A stretch of DNA of 23,684 bases. It comes from CAYXGE01 sp964464435. GTDB lineage: Bacteria; Pseudomonadota; Gammaproteobacteria; Burkholderiales; Methylophilaceae. Within the stretch, counting starts at the first letter, position 1; each line of letters opens with the position of its first letter. The notes under the pieces were generated by a model, which had not been told where the DNA came from, did not search any database, and was given only the letters and a program-made list of their open reading frames with translations. The stretch spans positions 1 to 23,684 of the forward strand of contig CAYXGE010000022.1 in the NCBI GenBank assembly GCA_964464435.1. Direction: 5' to 3'. Positions 1-6,630 of this stretch are shown here, piece after piece. The position numbers and the translations under genes are program-made.

Positions 1-917
1 TAAATGGCAATGCCTTTATAAATGAGCGGATGATTGACGCGAATAGTTTGAGCGATTGGCGCAGAGGCTGCGGGATCATGAATCACCAAATCACTTTCAA
101 ATGACTTTGGCTGCCCTGTAGCATAATGCTGAATTCTAAAATCTTTAAGTTCAACGCTAAATGGAATTTCTTGAATCAAATAACCATCGCGCATGCGCAT
201 GAACGCTGCCGAAGCACGCTCACCCTCAGTGAGCGTCATATTCGCTCTGAAAGACAAGTTTTTAACGCCCAATCTACTTTCTGCTGGCACCTGAGCTAGA
301 GGAATATCTAGTGTTTCAACTTTTTTGTAGCCAAGCAGTTCTTGAATTTTAAATGGCACATTGCCATCCATCAAACCACCAATACAAATCACAACGATGG
401 CGGCGTGGGTAAACATATAGCCTAAACGTTGGTAAGTACCTGCCTTTGCCGTAATAAGTGTGCTGCCATCATCACGCACAATCTCTTTAAATCTAAATTG
501 GCGACCTGTAAGAAAACGCTTAAGTTGGTTGTTGGTATCTTGATTAGCGCTTACTGCATAGCTGTGTTGATGACTAAACACACTAAGTGATGAAGCGGTT
601 ACTTTTTCACGCCAAGCACGCATATCTGCCAACATACTTGGGGTATTTCGGTAAATACACAGACTGGTCGAAATTACTAAAAATAGCAAAATCGCTAAAA
701 ACCACACACTGTGATACACATCAAATAGGCCTAACAACTCAAAAAAGTTAAACCAAAATTGACCAAACTGCACAATATAATTGTTGTACGGCTCGTTTTG
801 CTTAAGCACCGTGCCAATGATGGAAGCAATACCAAGTACCGTGAGCAAGCTCACTGCAAAACGCATTGAACTTAGTAATTCATACAAACGGGATTGGGTT
901 GAGATAGTTGATTTCAC
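1..917 (-). CDS. resB: ResB/Ccs1 cytochrome c biogenesis protein, C-terminus cut by window edge
   Basis: The reverse complement of 917 to 1 is open for about 305 codons and runs off the left edge. It is membrane protein needed for covalent heme attachment to apocytochrome c outside the membrane (System II). The translation shows the family N-terminus YELLSSMRFAVSLL and GTVLKQNEPYNNY, a second hydrophobic segment WFLAILLFLVISTSLCIY, a third around HAAIVVICIGG, and a ResB-like NHPLIYKGIAI at the edge. The start is a GTG at 915-917. The first in-frame ATG is 17 codons later, inside the conserved YELLSSMRF stretch, and an in-frame TAA lies just upstream of the GTG, so GTG is the better choice although no clear ribosome site precedes it. 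It follows the cytochrome c4 gene on the same strand, as in many betaproteobacteria; its partner CcsA would lie beyond the edge. Confidence 0.9.
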   Translation of the reverse strand, partial: MKSTISTQSRLYELLSSMRFAVSLLTVLGIASIIGTVLKQNEPYNNYIVQFGQFWFNFFELLGLFDVYHSVWFLAILLFLVISTSLCIYRNTPSMLADMRAWREKVTASSLSVFSHQHSYAVSANQDTNNQLKRFLTGRQFRFKEIVRDDGSTLITAKAGTYQRLGYMFTHAAIVVICIGGLMDGNVPFKIQELLGYKKVETLDIPLAQVPAESRLGVKNLSFRANMTLTEGERASAAFMRMRDGYLIQEIPFSVELKDFRIQHYATGQPKSFESDLVIHDPAASAPIAQTIRVNHPLIYKGIAI

Positions 918-940
918 AGTGGTTGGATACTGGCTTCTAT

Positions 941-973
941 AAAAAGTTTAAGGGTGGCGCCTGCCACCCTTAA
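941..973 (-). terminator. Rho-independent terminator after cytochrome c4
   Basis: A perfect 11-bp stem, TTAAGGGTGGC (948-958) with GCCACCCTTAA (963-973), encloses a 4-nt loop. On the minus strand it is followed by ACTTTTT (941-947), giving a stem plus U-tract. It lies between the cytochrome c4 stop and the ResB start, so it should end or attenuate transcription of the first gene before the second. Confidence 0.85.
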
Positions 974-1004
974 CGTGTAAACATTAATTTAAGACGACAA
1001 ATAC

Positions 1005-1595
1005 TTACTGTAAGCCTTGAATATAGTCTGCCACCGCCGCCATATCGCTGTCTGAAAGTTTTGCCGCAATACTACGCATCATTTTTGCAGCATCATTTGC
1101 ACGCTCACCCGCACGAAATGCTTTTAACTGCGCTACGGTATAGTCTGCATGCTGACCAGCTAAACGTGGAAACTGAACTGGGATGCCTGCACCCGCTGGA
1201 CCATGGCATGAAGCACAGGCTGGCACGCCACCAAGAATACCGCCTTTGTATATCTTTTCACCCACTGAACCTTTGCCATTCGTTTTGGCTTTTGCTGGAG
1301 CAGATTTATTTGCGCCAAAATATTCGCCTAGTGCTTTCATATCCTCTGGGCTTAAAGTTGCCGCAATACCTGACATCACGGCATTTTTACGCTCGCCGCT
1401 TTTAAAATTAGTCAATTGTTTAGTAATGTAGGCCGGATGTTGCCCTGCAAGTTTCGGGTTAACGGTAATAGTACTGTTACCATCTGCACCATGGCAGGCA
1501 GCACACACAGTGGTTGCTGTTGTTTTCGCATCTGCCAAAACAGCATTACTTACAACTAGACTCAACATTACAAACATTATACGACGCAACATCAT
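1005..1595 (-). CDS. Diheme cytochrome c4, periplasmic
   Basis: A 196-residue exported diheme cytochrome c. A signal peptide (MMLRRIM plus hydrophobic core, cleavage near ADA at 21-23) is followed by two homologous cytochrome domains. Heme sites are CAACH (31-35) and CASCH (127-131). The probable methionine ligands are in the paired motifs MSGIAATLS (Met74) and MRSIAAKLS (Met173). Two-domain size and spacing fit cytochrome c4, which passes electrons from the bc1 complex to terminal oxidases. The start has a good ribosome site, AAGGAG six bases before the ATG. ResB, which helps mature c-type cytochromes, is the next gene, but a strong terminator lies between. It diverges from engB, as commonly seen in betaproteobacteria. 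Confidence 0.95.
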   Translation of the reverse strand: MMLRRIMFVMLSLVVSNAVLADAKTTATTVCAACHGADGNSTITVNPKLAGQHPAYITKQLTNFKSGERKNAVMSGIAATLSPEDMKALGEYFGANKSAPAKAKTNGKGSVGEKIYKGGILGGVPACASCHGPAGAGIPVQFPRLAGQHADYTVAQLKAFRAGERANDAAKMMRSIAAKLSDSDMAAVADYIQGLQ

Positions 1596-1722
1596 TTCAA
1601 ACTCCTTAAATACTGCAACAAACAGTACGTTTAATTTAGCCTATCATTTTATCGAAAATCGGCTTATCGTGGTAGCATTTTGCGTTGTCACCATTTACCC
1701 AACATAAAACGCTGGAAGCCAG

Positions 1723-2495
1723 ATGCCTATTTTTCAAAATGCCGAATTTTATATATCGGCACATGACCTCAAAGATTTACCTCCACCTAGCGGTCTCGAG
1801 GTTGCATTTGCAGGACGTTCAAACGCTGGTAAGTCAAGCGCACTCAACACCTTGGCAAATCACAATCGATTAGCTTTTGTGAGTAAACAGCCTGGCCGCA
1901 CACAACTGATTAACTTTTTCACTCTGGGCAATGATAGGCATTTAGTCGACTTACCAGGCTATGGTTATGCAAAAGTACCTGAACATATGCGCAAACATTG
2001 GCAAAACGTGCTATCAAGTTACCTCATGGAGCGATCCAGTTTGTGTGGTTTAGTGTTGGTGATGGACTGCCGACACCCACTTACCCCCTTGGATAGACAA
2101 ATGCTCGATTGGTTCTCATATAACGCAAAACCTGTGCACGTGTTGCTTACCAAATCTGACAAGTTATCCCGTAATGAGGCCAACCAAACCCTAATGCGTG
2201 TGCGCAAAGAAATACAACAGACTTGGGGTGAATGTACAATTCAATTGTTTTCAAGCCTGAAAAAACAAGGCGTTGAAGAAGCAGAAAAGGTGATAGGCGC
2301 TTGGTTATTTGNNNNNNNNNNNNNNNNNNNNNNNNNNNNNNNNNNNNNNNNNNNNNNNNNNNNNNNNNNNNNNNNNNNNNNNNNNNNNNNNNNNNNNNNN
2401 NNNNNNNNNNNCTGAAAAAACAAGGCGTTGAAGAAGCAGAAAAGGTGATAGGCGCTTGGTTATTTGCTGAACCTGCACCTGTTATTGACGTGTAA
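1723..2495 (+). CDS. engB: Ribosome-biogenesis GTPase EngB (YihA/YsxC), interrupted by an assembly gap
   Basis: A small GTPase required for 50S subunit assembly. The translation shows G1 GRSNAGKSS (31-39), a Thr-containing switch in PGRTQLINFF, G3 DLPGYGYA and G4 TKSD. Codon 196 reaches the N run at 2312. The same 55 bases recur after the gap and continue to AWLFAEPAPVIDV and a TAA at 2493-2495. Removing the Ns and one repeat copy gives one uninterrupted frame of about 205 residues, the normal length for the family. Left as it is, the gap plus repeat (155 bp, not a multiple of three) throws the frame and produces a false stop at 2413-2415. GGAAG precedes the ATG. The last 14 bases overlap the convergent trmB. 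Confidence 0.93.
2257..2466 (+). repeat. 55-bp exact direct repeat flanking the N gap
   Basis: Bases 2257-2311 and 2412-2466 are identical over 55 bp, both beginning CTGAAAAAACAAGGCG and ending TTGGTTATTTG. The copies directly abut the two edges of the N run and encode the same EngB C-terminal residues. This is what two overlapping contig ends look like after scaffolding without merging; a real duplication would be unlikely to stop exactly at the gap edges on both sides. Confidence 0.9.
2312..2411. other. Assembly gap of exactly 100 N
   Basis: One hundred consecutive Ns, the usual placeholder length for a scaffold gap of unknown size. Given the identical 55-bp flanks, the true gap length is probably negative: the contigs overlap and no sequence is missing. 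Confidence 0.97.
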
Positions 2496-3213
2496 ACACC
2501 ATATCCCAAACGCCGTGGCCTAACTTAATGCCACGGTTTTCAAATTTAGTAAGCGGACGATAACTGGGTTTGGTGGCGAAATCGCTTGCTGTATTTTGCA
2601 ACATGGGTTCGGATTTAAGCACCTCTAGCACCCATTCTGCATATTCTTGCCAATCAGTTGCGACGTGAATGTAAGCGCCCACTTTTAATTTTCTACACAG
2701 CAGTTTTACAAACTCAGCTTGAATTAAGCGTCTTTTATGGTGGCGCTTTTTATGCCATGGGTCAGGAAAAAAAATATGTACCCCGTCTAAACTGTTGTCG
2801 GCAAGCATGTTTTGTAGCACCTCAACAGCATCATGTTGAATAATACGAATATTTTGAATCTCTTGCTCTAACATGAGTTTAAGCAAACTACCCACGCCTG
2901 GCGTATGCACCTCAACTGCAAGAAAGTCATAATCTGGCAAGGTTTGCGCAATTTTGGCTGTACTTTCGCCCATACCAAAACCAATTTCTAATATTTTTTT
3001 ACTGGTATCACGTCCAAACAGAGCATCAAGACCAAGCGCATGAGGCGCATAAGGAACACCAAAGTTGGGCAAACCAATTTCTAATGCACGCGCTTGTCCA
3101 TTGGTAAGCCTGCCTTGCCTTAACACAAAACTACGAATACGGCGATTTTTAACTGATTGCTCATCTTGAGTAGACATTGAGGCAGATGTTGATGTATTGG
3201 AAATTTCATTCAT
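2482..3213 (-). CDS. trmB: tRNA (guanine-N7-)-methyltransferase TrmB
   Basis: A 243-residue SAM-dependent enzyme that makes m7G46 in the variable loop of tRNA. Visible family motifs are the SAM loop EIGFGMGEST, the catalytic and tRNA-binding FPDPWHKKRHHKRR, TDWQEYAEW, and the C-terminal RPLTKFENRG and GHGVWD. About 50 residues precede the SAM core; the first ~20 are Ser/Thr-rich and probably disordered. The stop overlaps the convergent engB end by 14 bp. It lies 14 bp downstream of the COG1565 methyltransferase stop on the same strand, so the two are probably cotranscribed. No well-spaced ribosome site is seen; instead TATAAT ends six bases before the ATG. Confidence 0.96.
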   Translation of the reverse strand: MNEISNTSTSASMSTQDEQSVKNRRIRSFVLRQGRLTNGQARALEIGLPNFGVPYAPHALGLDALFGRDTSKKILEIGFGMGESTAKIAQTLPDYDFLAVEVHTPGVGSLLKLMLEQEIQNIRIIQHDAVEVLQNMLADNSLDGVHIFFPDPWHKKRHHKRRLIQAEFVKLLCRKLKVGAYIHVATDWQEYAEWVLEVLKSEPMLQNTASDFATKPSYRPLTKFENRGIKLGHGVWDMVFTRQ

Positions 3214-3225
3214 AGTTGAATTATA
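3214..3225 (-). promoter_or_regulatory. Consensus TATAAT abutting the trmB start
   Basis: On the minus strand TATAAT (3220-3225) is followed by TCAACT and then the trmB ATG. If it works as a -10 box, transcription would start at or next to the ATG and the mRNA would be leaderless. No convincing -35 hexamer lies 16-18 bp upstream, so this is only a candidate; it sits in a 14-bp gap between cotranscribed genes. Confidence 0.35.
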
Positions 3226-3227
3226 CC

Positions 3228-4382
3228 TTACAGCGTATGCGCTTTATTACCAGTTTTAAAGCCAAGCATAGGGGTATCCATGTTCTTGCTAAAGCCAATC
3301 ACTTTAAATAACTCTCCCATTTCGGCTGGTGACAGTAATTTTTGTGCTTGCGATACCAAAGGTAAGTACTCACTTACATTATTGGCAGAAGTTTGACTTA
3401 GTAGGTCTGTAATACCGCAATTAATTAAAAACTGCGCTTGGTTGGTATAACCATCCAATTGCAAGTTTTGTTGCAACCCTGCCTGTGCAATGGCAGTAAA
3501 ATCCACATGCGCAGTAATATCCTGTAAACCCGCATAGATGAGCGGATTATCATGTGCATGATGCTGGTAATGGCACATTAAGGTGCCTTGCCTGCGTTGT
3601 GGGTGGTAGTACTCCGACTGCGAGAAGCCATAATCAATCCAAAGCATGGCGCCATCGCTTAAACAATCGGCCATACTTTTAATTAAGCCAATAGCACTGG
3701 GGTTCAACTCGGTGGTGTAGTCCTCTGGTAAAGACAAGGCTTGCGCCATTGCTAACAACTCTGAATTACTTAAAGGTTGATTCGCCCAAGTAAACGCTTG
3801 CTCTGTTACTTGTACGCCACTTTCAAAAAACTGCCCTTGCTGATGATGTATCACATGCACAGGCAGCGCATCAAGCACCTCATTGGCTAAGATAAATCCA
3901 GAAATGGATTGCGGCAAGGTATCTAGCCATATCACCTTATTAAACAAGGTTGGAGCAAGCGCTTGCTTTAAGCGTTGCTGCTGCAACTCACGTAAGCCAG
4001 CACTTACTTCTAGAATAAAATACTGCGCTGGCGGGCAACCTAAAGCATCTAAAGCAGAAATTAAATCAATGGCCAGCTTGCCAGACCCCGCACCTAACTC
4101 TAACAATTGACCCTGCGTCGCTTTTAAGATTGGCACAGCATGCCGCGCAATACATTGTCCAAATAAGGCGGATATCTCAGGTGCCGTAATAAAATCTCCA
4201 GATTCACCGAACTTTTTGCCTAAATGACTGTAATAACCAAGGTCGGGCGCATATAAAGCAAGTTTCATAAACGCTGCAAAATCTATCCAACCACCTGATT
4301 GATGAATCAATTTGGCAATCAATGCCTGTAACTGGGCGCTGTGTTGCAGTGCTTCTGGATGAGGTTTAGGTAGTTGCGACAT
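3228..4382 (-). CDS. SAM-dependent methyltransferase, COG1565/MidA (NDUFAF7-like) family
   Basis: A 384-residue protein of the family that includes mitochondrial NDUFAF7/MidA, an arginine methyltransferase acting on complex I. The N-terminal helical part has the family hallmarks FMKLALYAPDLGYYS and GKKFGESGDFITAPEIS; the SAM loop is LLELGAGSGKLA, followed by ILEVS, LANEVLDALPVH and, later, WIDYGF. The bacterial substrate is not established, so the methyltransferase call is firm but the target is unknown. It is the first gene of a minus-strand pair with trmB and diverges from the pteridine reductase across 83 bp. TATAAT lies seven bases before the ATG and no ribosome site is evident. Confidence 0.92.
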   Translation of the reverse strand: MSQLPKPHPEALQHSAQLQALIAKLIHQSGGWIDFAAFMKLALYAPDLGYYSHLGKKFGESGDFITAPEISALFGQCIARHAVPILKATQGQLLELGAGSGKLAIDLISALDALGCPPAQYFILEVSAGLRELQQQRLKQALAPTLFNKVIWLDTLPQSISGFILANEVLDALPVHVIHHQQGQFFESGVQVTEQAFTWANQPLSNSELLAMAQALSLPEDYTTELNPSAIGLIKSMADCLSDGAMLWIDYGFSQSEYYHPQRRQGTLMCHYQHHAHDNPLIYAGLQDITAHVDFTAIAQAGLQQNLQLDGYTNQAQFLINCGITDLLSQTSANNVSEYLPLVSQAQKLLSPAEMGELFKVIGFSKNMDTPMLGFKTGNKAHTL

Positions 4383-4395
4383 AAGTCAGATTATA
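4383..4395 (-). promoter_or_regulatory. Consensus TATAAT abutting the COG1565 methyltransferase start
   Basis: On the minus strand TATAAT (4390-4395) is followed by CTGACTT and the ATG. As a -10 element this would place the transcript 5' end at about the start codon. This gene begins its transcription unit in a divergent intergenic region, so a promoter must be here; no good -35 is visible at 16-18 bp. Confidence 0.5.
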
Positions 4396-4465
4396 ATGTA
4401 AACACATCAAGCTGTTTTACAAAGCAAGCATACGGGTAAAAAAGCGATTATTTTTTAGGACAAAC

Positions 4466-5239
4466 ATGAATCAACAAGTAAGCCAGCCTGCTGAAAAAAA
4501 GGCGAACAAAGTGGTTTTAATTACAGGTGGCGCTAAGCGTGTCGGGGCTGAAATTTGCCGTCTGCTGCACAAAGAAGGTGCTCAACTGATGATTCATTAT
4601 CGGGCCTCTGCGGCTGAGGCAAGGGCTTTGCAAGCTGAACTTAATTTGCAACGTCCTCATTCTGTAGCAATTATTCAGGGGGATTTACTCAACTTAGGTG
4701 TACTGCCAAATTTAGTGGCAGAAACCGTGAATCAATTTGGTCGCTTAGATGTATTAATTAATAACGCATCAAGTTACTACCCGACTGAGGTTGGCGATAT
4801 TTCTGATGAACACTGGCAAGATTTAATGGGTTCTAACTTAAAAGCGCCATTGTTTTTATCGCAAGCAGCGGCGGCAGAACTTAAAAAACAGCATGGTTGT
4901 ATTATCAATATCACCGATATGCACGTAGAGCGACCCAAAAAGGGTTACATTGTGTATAGCGTGGCAAAAGCTGGTTTAGTGACCCTAACGAAATCACTTG
5001 CACAAGAGCTTTCGCCTGAAGTGAGAGTCAATGCGGTTGCGCCTGGCCCTGTGTTATGGCCTGAAGATAACCCGCAATTTAATGAGGTCTACCGTCAACG
5101 CGTCATTTCGCAAACCATGTTAAAACGCGTTGGTGAACCACAAGATGTAGCAAAAGCAGTGCGCTTTTTGGTCTTAGATGCGCCTTTTATTACTGGGCAT
5201 ATTTTGGCAGTCGATGGTGGCAGATCATTAAACTTGTGA
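4466..5239 (+). CDS. Pteridine reductase, short-chain dehydrogenase family (PTR1/FolM-like)
   Basis: A 257-residue NADPH-type short-chain dehydrogenase. Visible are the cofactor loop TGGAKRVG (20-27), with Arg after Lys as in NADP-preferring PTR1/FolM proteins, NNAS (99-102), and the catalytic YSVAK (Tyr164, Lys168). The usual catalytic Ser is replaced by Asp151 in INITD, 13 residues before the Tyr, matching the Asp-Tyr-Lys arrangement known for PTR1. This supports reduction of dihydro- to tetrahydropterin or folate rather than a generic dehydrogenase. The start has AGGA five bases before the ATG. Downstream, the Cys-rich protein starts 7 bp after the stop and ttcA follows, so a three-gene transcription unit is likely. 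Confidence 0.9.
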   Translation: MNQQVSQPAEKKANKVVLITGGAKRVGAEICRLLHKEGAQLMIHYRASAAEARALQAELNLQRPHSVAIIQGDLLNLGVLPNLVAETVNQFGRLDVLINNASSYYPTEVGDISDEHWQDLMGSNLKAPLFLSQAAAAELKKQHGCIINITDMHVERPKKGYIVYSVAKAGLVTLTKSLAQELSPEVRVNAVAPGPVLWPEDNPQFNEVYRQRVISQTMLKRVGEPQDVAKAVRFLVLDAPFITGHILAVDGGRSLNL

Positions 5240-5246
5240 GTATGCA

Positions 5247-5558
5247 TTGCAAGAAACCATTATTTACATTCATCGTGAAGCACCGCCAAAGCCACTAATG
5301 GGTGATGCTTGTAACGGTTGCGGTGTTTGCTGCGCAGCAGAGCCTTGCCCAGTCAGTCGCTTATTTCTAAAAAAACAAACCCAAAGTTGCAAAGCCTTAG
5401 AATGGCACGCGTCGTATGGTAGATATTTATGTGGCATGGTACTAAAGCCAAGCAAATATCTGCCATGGTTGCCAAATCGTTTATCCAATTTTGCTAGCCG
5501 ATGCTTTAAGCGATGGATTGCAGCTGATTGGAAGTGTGATTCGGATGCAATACTCTGA
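5247..5558 (+). CDS. Small Cys-rich protein, YkgJ-like CxxCxxCC cluster
   Basis: A 103-residue protein with nine cysteines. The core is CNGCGVCC (22-29) followed by CP at 34, then C48, C62, C86 and C97. A CxxCxxCC cluster resembles that of the YkgJ-type putative zinc- or iron-binding family; the metal and function are unknown. The frame opens with TTG at 5247, 7 bp after the pteridine reductase stop. The first in-frame ATG is codon 18, just before the Cys cluster, so the protein could be 86 residues; I prefer the TTG because the preceding stretch YIHREAPPKP looks like part of the protein. It ends 14 bp before ttcA, which encodes an iron-sulfur enzyme, so a role near Fe-S chemistry is possible but unproven. 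Confidence 0.8.
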   Translation: MQETIIYIHREAPPKPLMGDACNGCGVCCAAEPCPVSRLFLKKQTQSCKALEWHASYGRYLCGMVLKPSKYLPWLPNRLSNFASRCFKRWIAADWKCDSDAIL

Positions 5559-5560
5559 GT

Positions 5561-5572
5561 TATAATAGAGAG
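5561..5572 (+). promoter_or_regulatory. Consensus TATAAT abutting the ttcA start
   Basis: TATAAT (5561-5566) is followed by AGAGAG and the ttcA ATG at 5573. It could be an internal -10 element giving a leaderless ttcA mRNA, or the AGAGAG could be a poor, very close ribosome site. No -35 match is seen at normal spacing. Confidence 0.35.
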
Positions 5573-6544
5573 ATGAATACATTAACCGACTTAGAAACTA
5601 GCAAATTAGCACTTAGCAAAACAGCTAGAATTAAACATCACCCAGATCACGTTAGCCAAAACTTTCTTAAGCTTCGTAATAGTCTTATTACAGCGACAGG
5701 CAAAGCCATTGGCGACTACAACATGATTGAAGATGGTGATACTGTTTTAGTATGCATGAGTGGGGGCAAAGATAGCTATACCATGCTCATGATGTTACTG
5801 GCTTTACAAGAGCGTGCGCCAATCAATTTTAAATTAATTGCCATGAACCTTGACCAAAAGCAACCTGGCTTTCCTGAAGAAGTGCTGCCCAATTATTTGG
5901 CACAACTTGGGGTAGATTATCGTATTGTTGAAGCCGATACTTACTCGATAGTTAAAGAGAAAGTACCTGAAGGTAAAACCACTTGCTCAGTTTGTTCAAG
6001 ACTGCGTCGCGGCATCATATACAAAACTGCTCAAGCCTTAGGCGCTAATAAAATCGCCCTCGGACATCACCGTGATGATATTGTCGAAACATTATTTTTA
6101 AACATGTTCTTTGGGGCAAAAATGAAAGCCATGCCGCCCAAGCTTAAAACCAATAAAGGTGAATTTATGGTGATTCGCCCATTAGCGTATTGTGCAGAAA
6201 AAGACATAGCTTCCTATGCCCGTGGCATGGAGTTTCCGATTATTCCTTGTAATTTATGTGGCTCACAAGAAAATCTACAACGCCAAAAAGTCAAAGATAT
6301 GCTACACGCTTGGGAGCAGGAGCAGCCAGGCCGAGTGAATAATATTTTTAGAGCCATCGGCAACGTAGAGCCCTCGCACCTTGCAGATACTGATTTATAT
6401 GATTTTAAAAGCTTGACTGGTGCTAAGCTAGAAGATGAAGACCCTTTGTTTGGCGATATTGCTGAAAAAGAGCGCGCTGAACACGCATTACAAATGAGCG
6501 TTACCAGTGAAACACGTATTGAATTTGTAAGAAATATTATTTAA
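5573..6544 (+). CDS. ttcA: tRNA 2-thiocytidine(32) synthetase TtcA
   Basis: A 323-residue enzyme that thiolates cytidine 32 in tRNA with ATP and a [4Fe-4S] cluster. It shows the PP-loop SGGKDS (63-68), the Cys pair in TTCSVCSRLRRG (C138, C141) and the second pair PCNLCGSQ (C226, C229), plus the adenylate-binding GHHRDDIVETL. Length fits the family. An N-terminal ~45-residue helical region precedes the catalytic core. It is the last gene of the likely pteridine reductase / Cys-rich protein / ttcA unit, starting 14 bp after the preceding stop. A hairpin follows the stop. Confidence 0.97.
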   Translation: MNTLTDLETSKLALSKTARIKHHPDHVSQNFLKLRNSLITATGKAIGDYNMIEDGDTVLVCMSGGKDSYTMLMMLLALQERAPINFKLIAMNLDQKQPGFPEEVLPNYLAQLGVDYRIVEADTYSIVKEKVPEGKTTCSVCSRLRRGIIYKTAQALGANKIALGHHRDDIVETLFLNMFFGAKMKAMPPKLKTNKGEFMVIRPLAYCAEKDIASYARGMEFPIIPCNLCGSQENLQRQKVKDMLHAWEQEQPGRVNNIFRAIGNVEPSHLADTDLYDFKSLTGAKLEDEDPLFGDIAEKERAEHALQMSVTSETRIEFVRNII

Positions 6545-6556
6545 TTAGCTTAATTA

Positions 6557-6596
6557 TGTATGCTGGGGGCTTTCCTCGCATACAATTTGCTTTTAT
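6557..6596 (+). terminator. Probable terminator after ttcA
   Basis: GTATGC (6558-6563) pairs with GCATAC (6578-6583), and an inner GGGG pairs with CCTC after a one-base bulge, leaving a short loop. The stem is followed by an interrupted T-rich stretch (AATTTGCTTTTATT). The broken U-tract makes it weaker than the terminators at 9227 and 23606. Confidence 0.5.
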
Positions 6597-6630
6597 TATC
6601 TACCTCAATCCCTAATCTTTCTGAGACTCC

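Noticed and set aside
2257..2466. Insertion element or gene duplication inside engB.
   Set aside because: The repeats abut a 100-N placeholder exactly and collapse into one normal engB frame, so an assembly join explains it.
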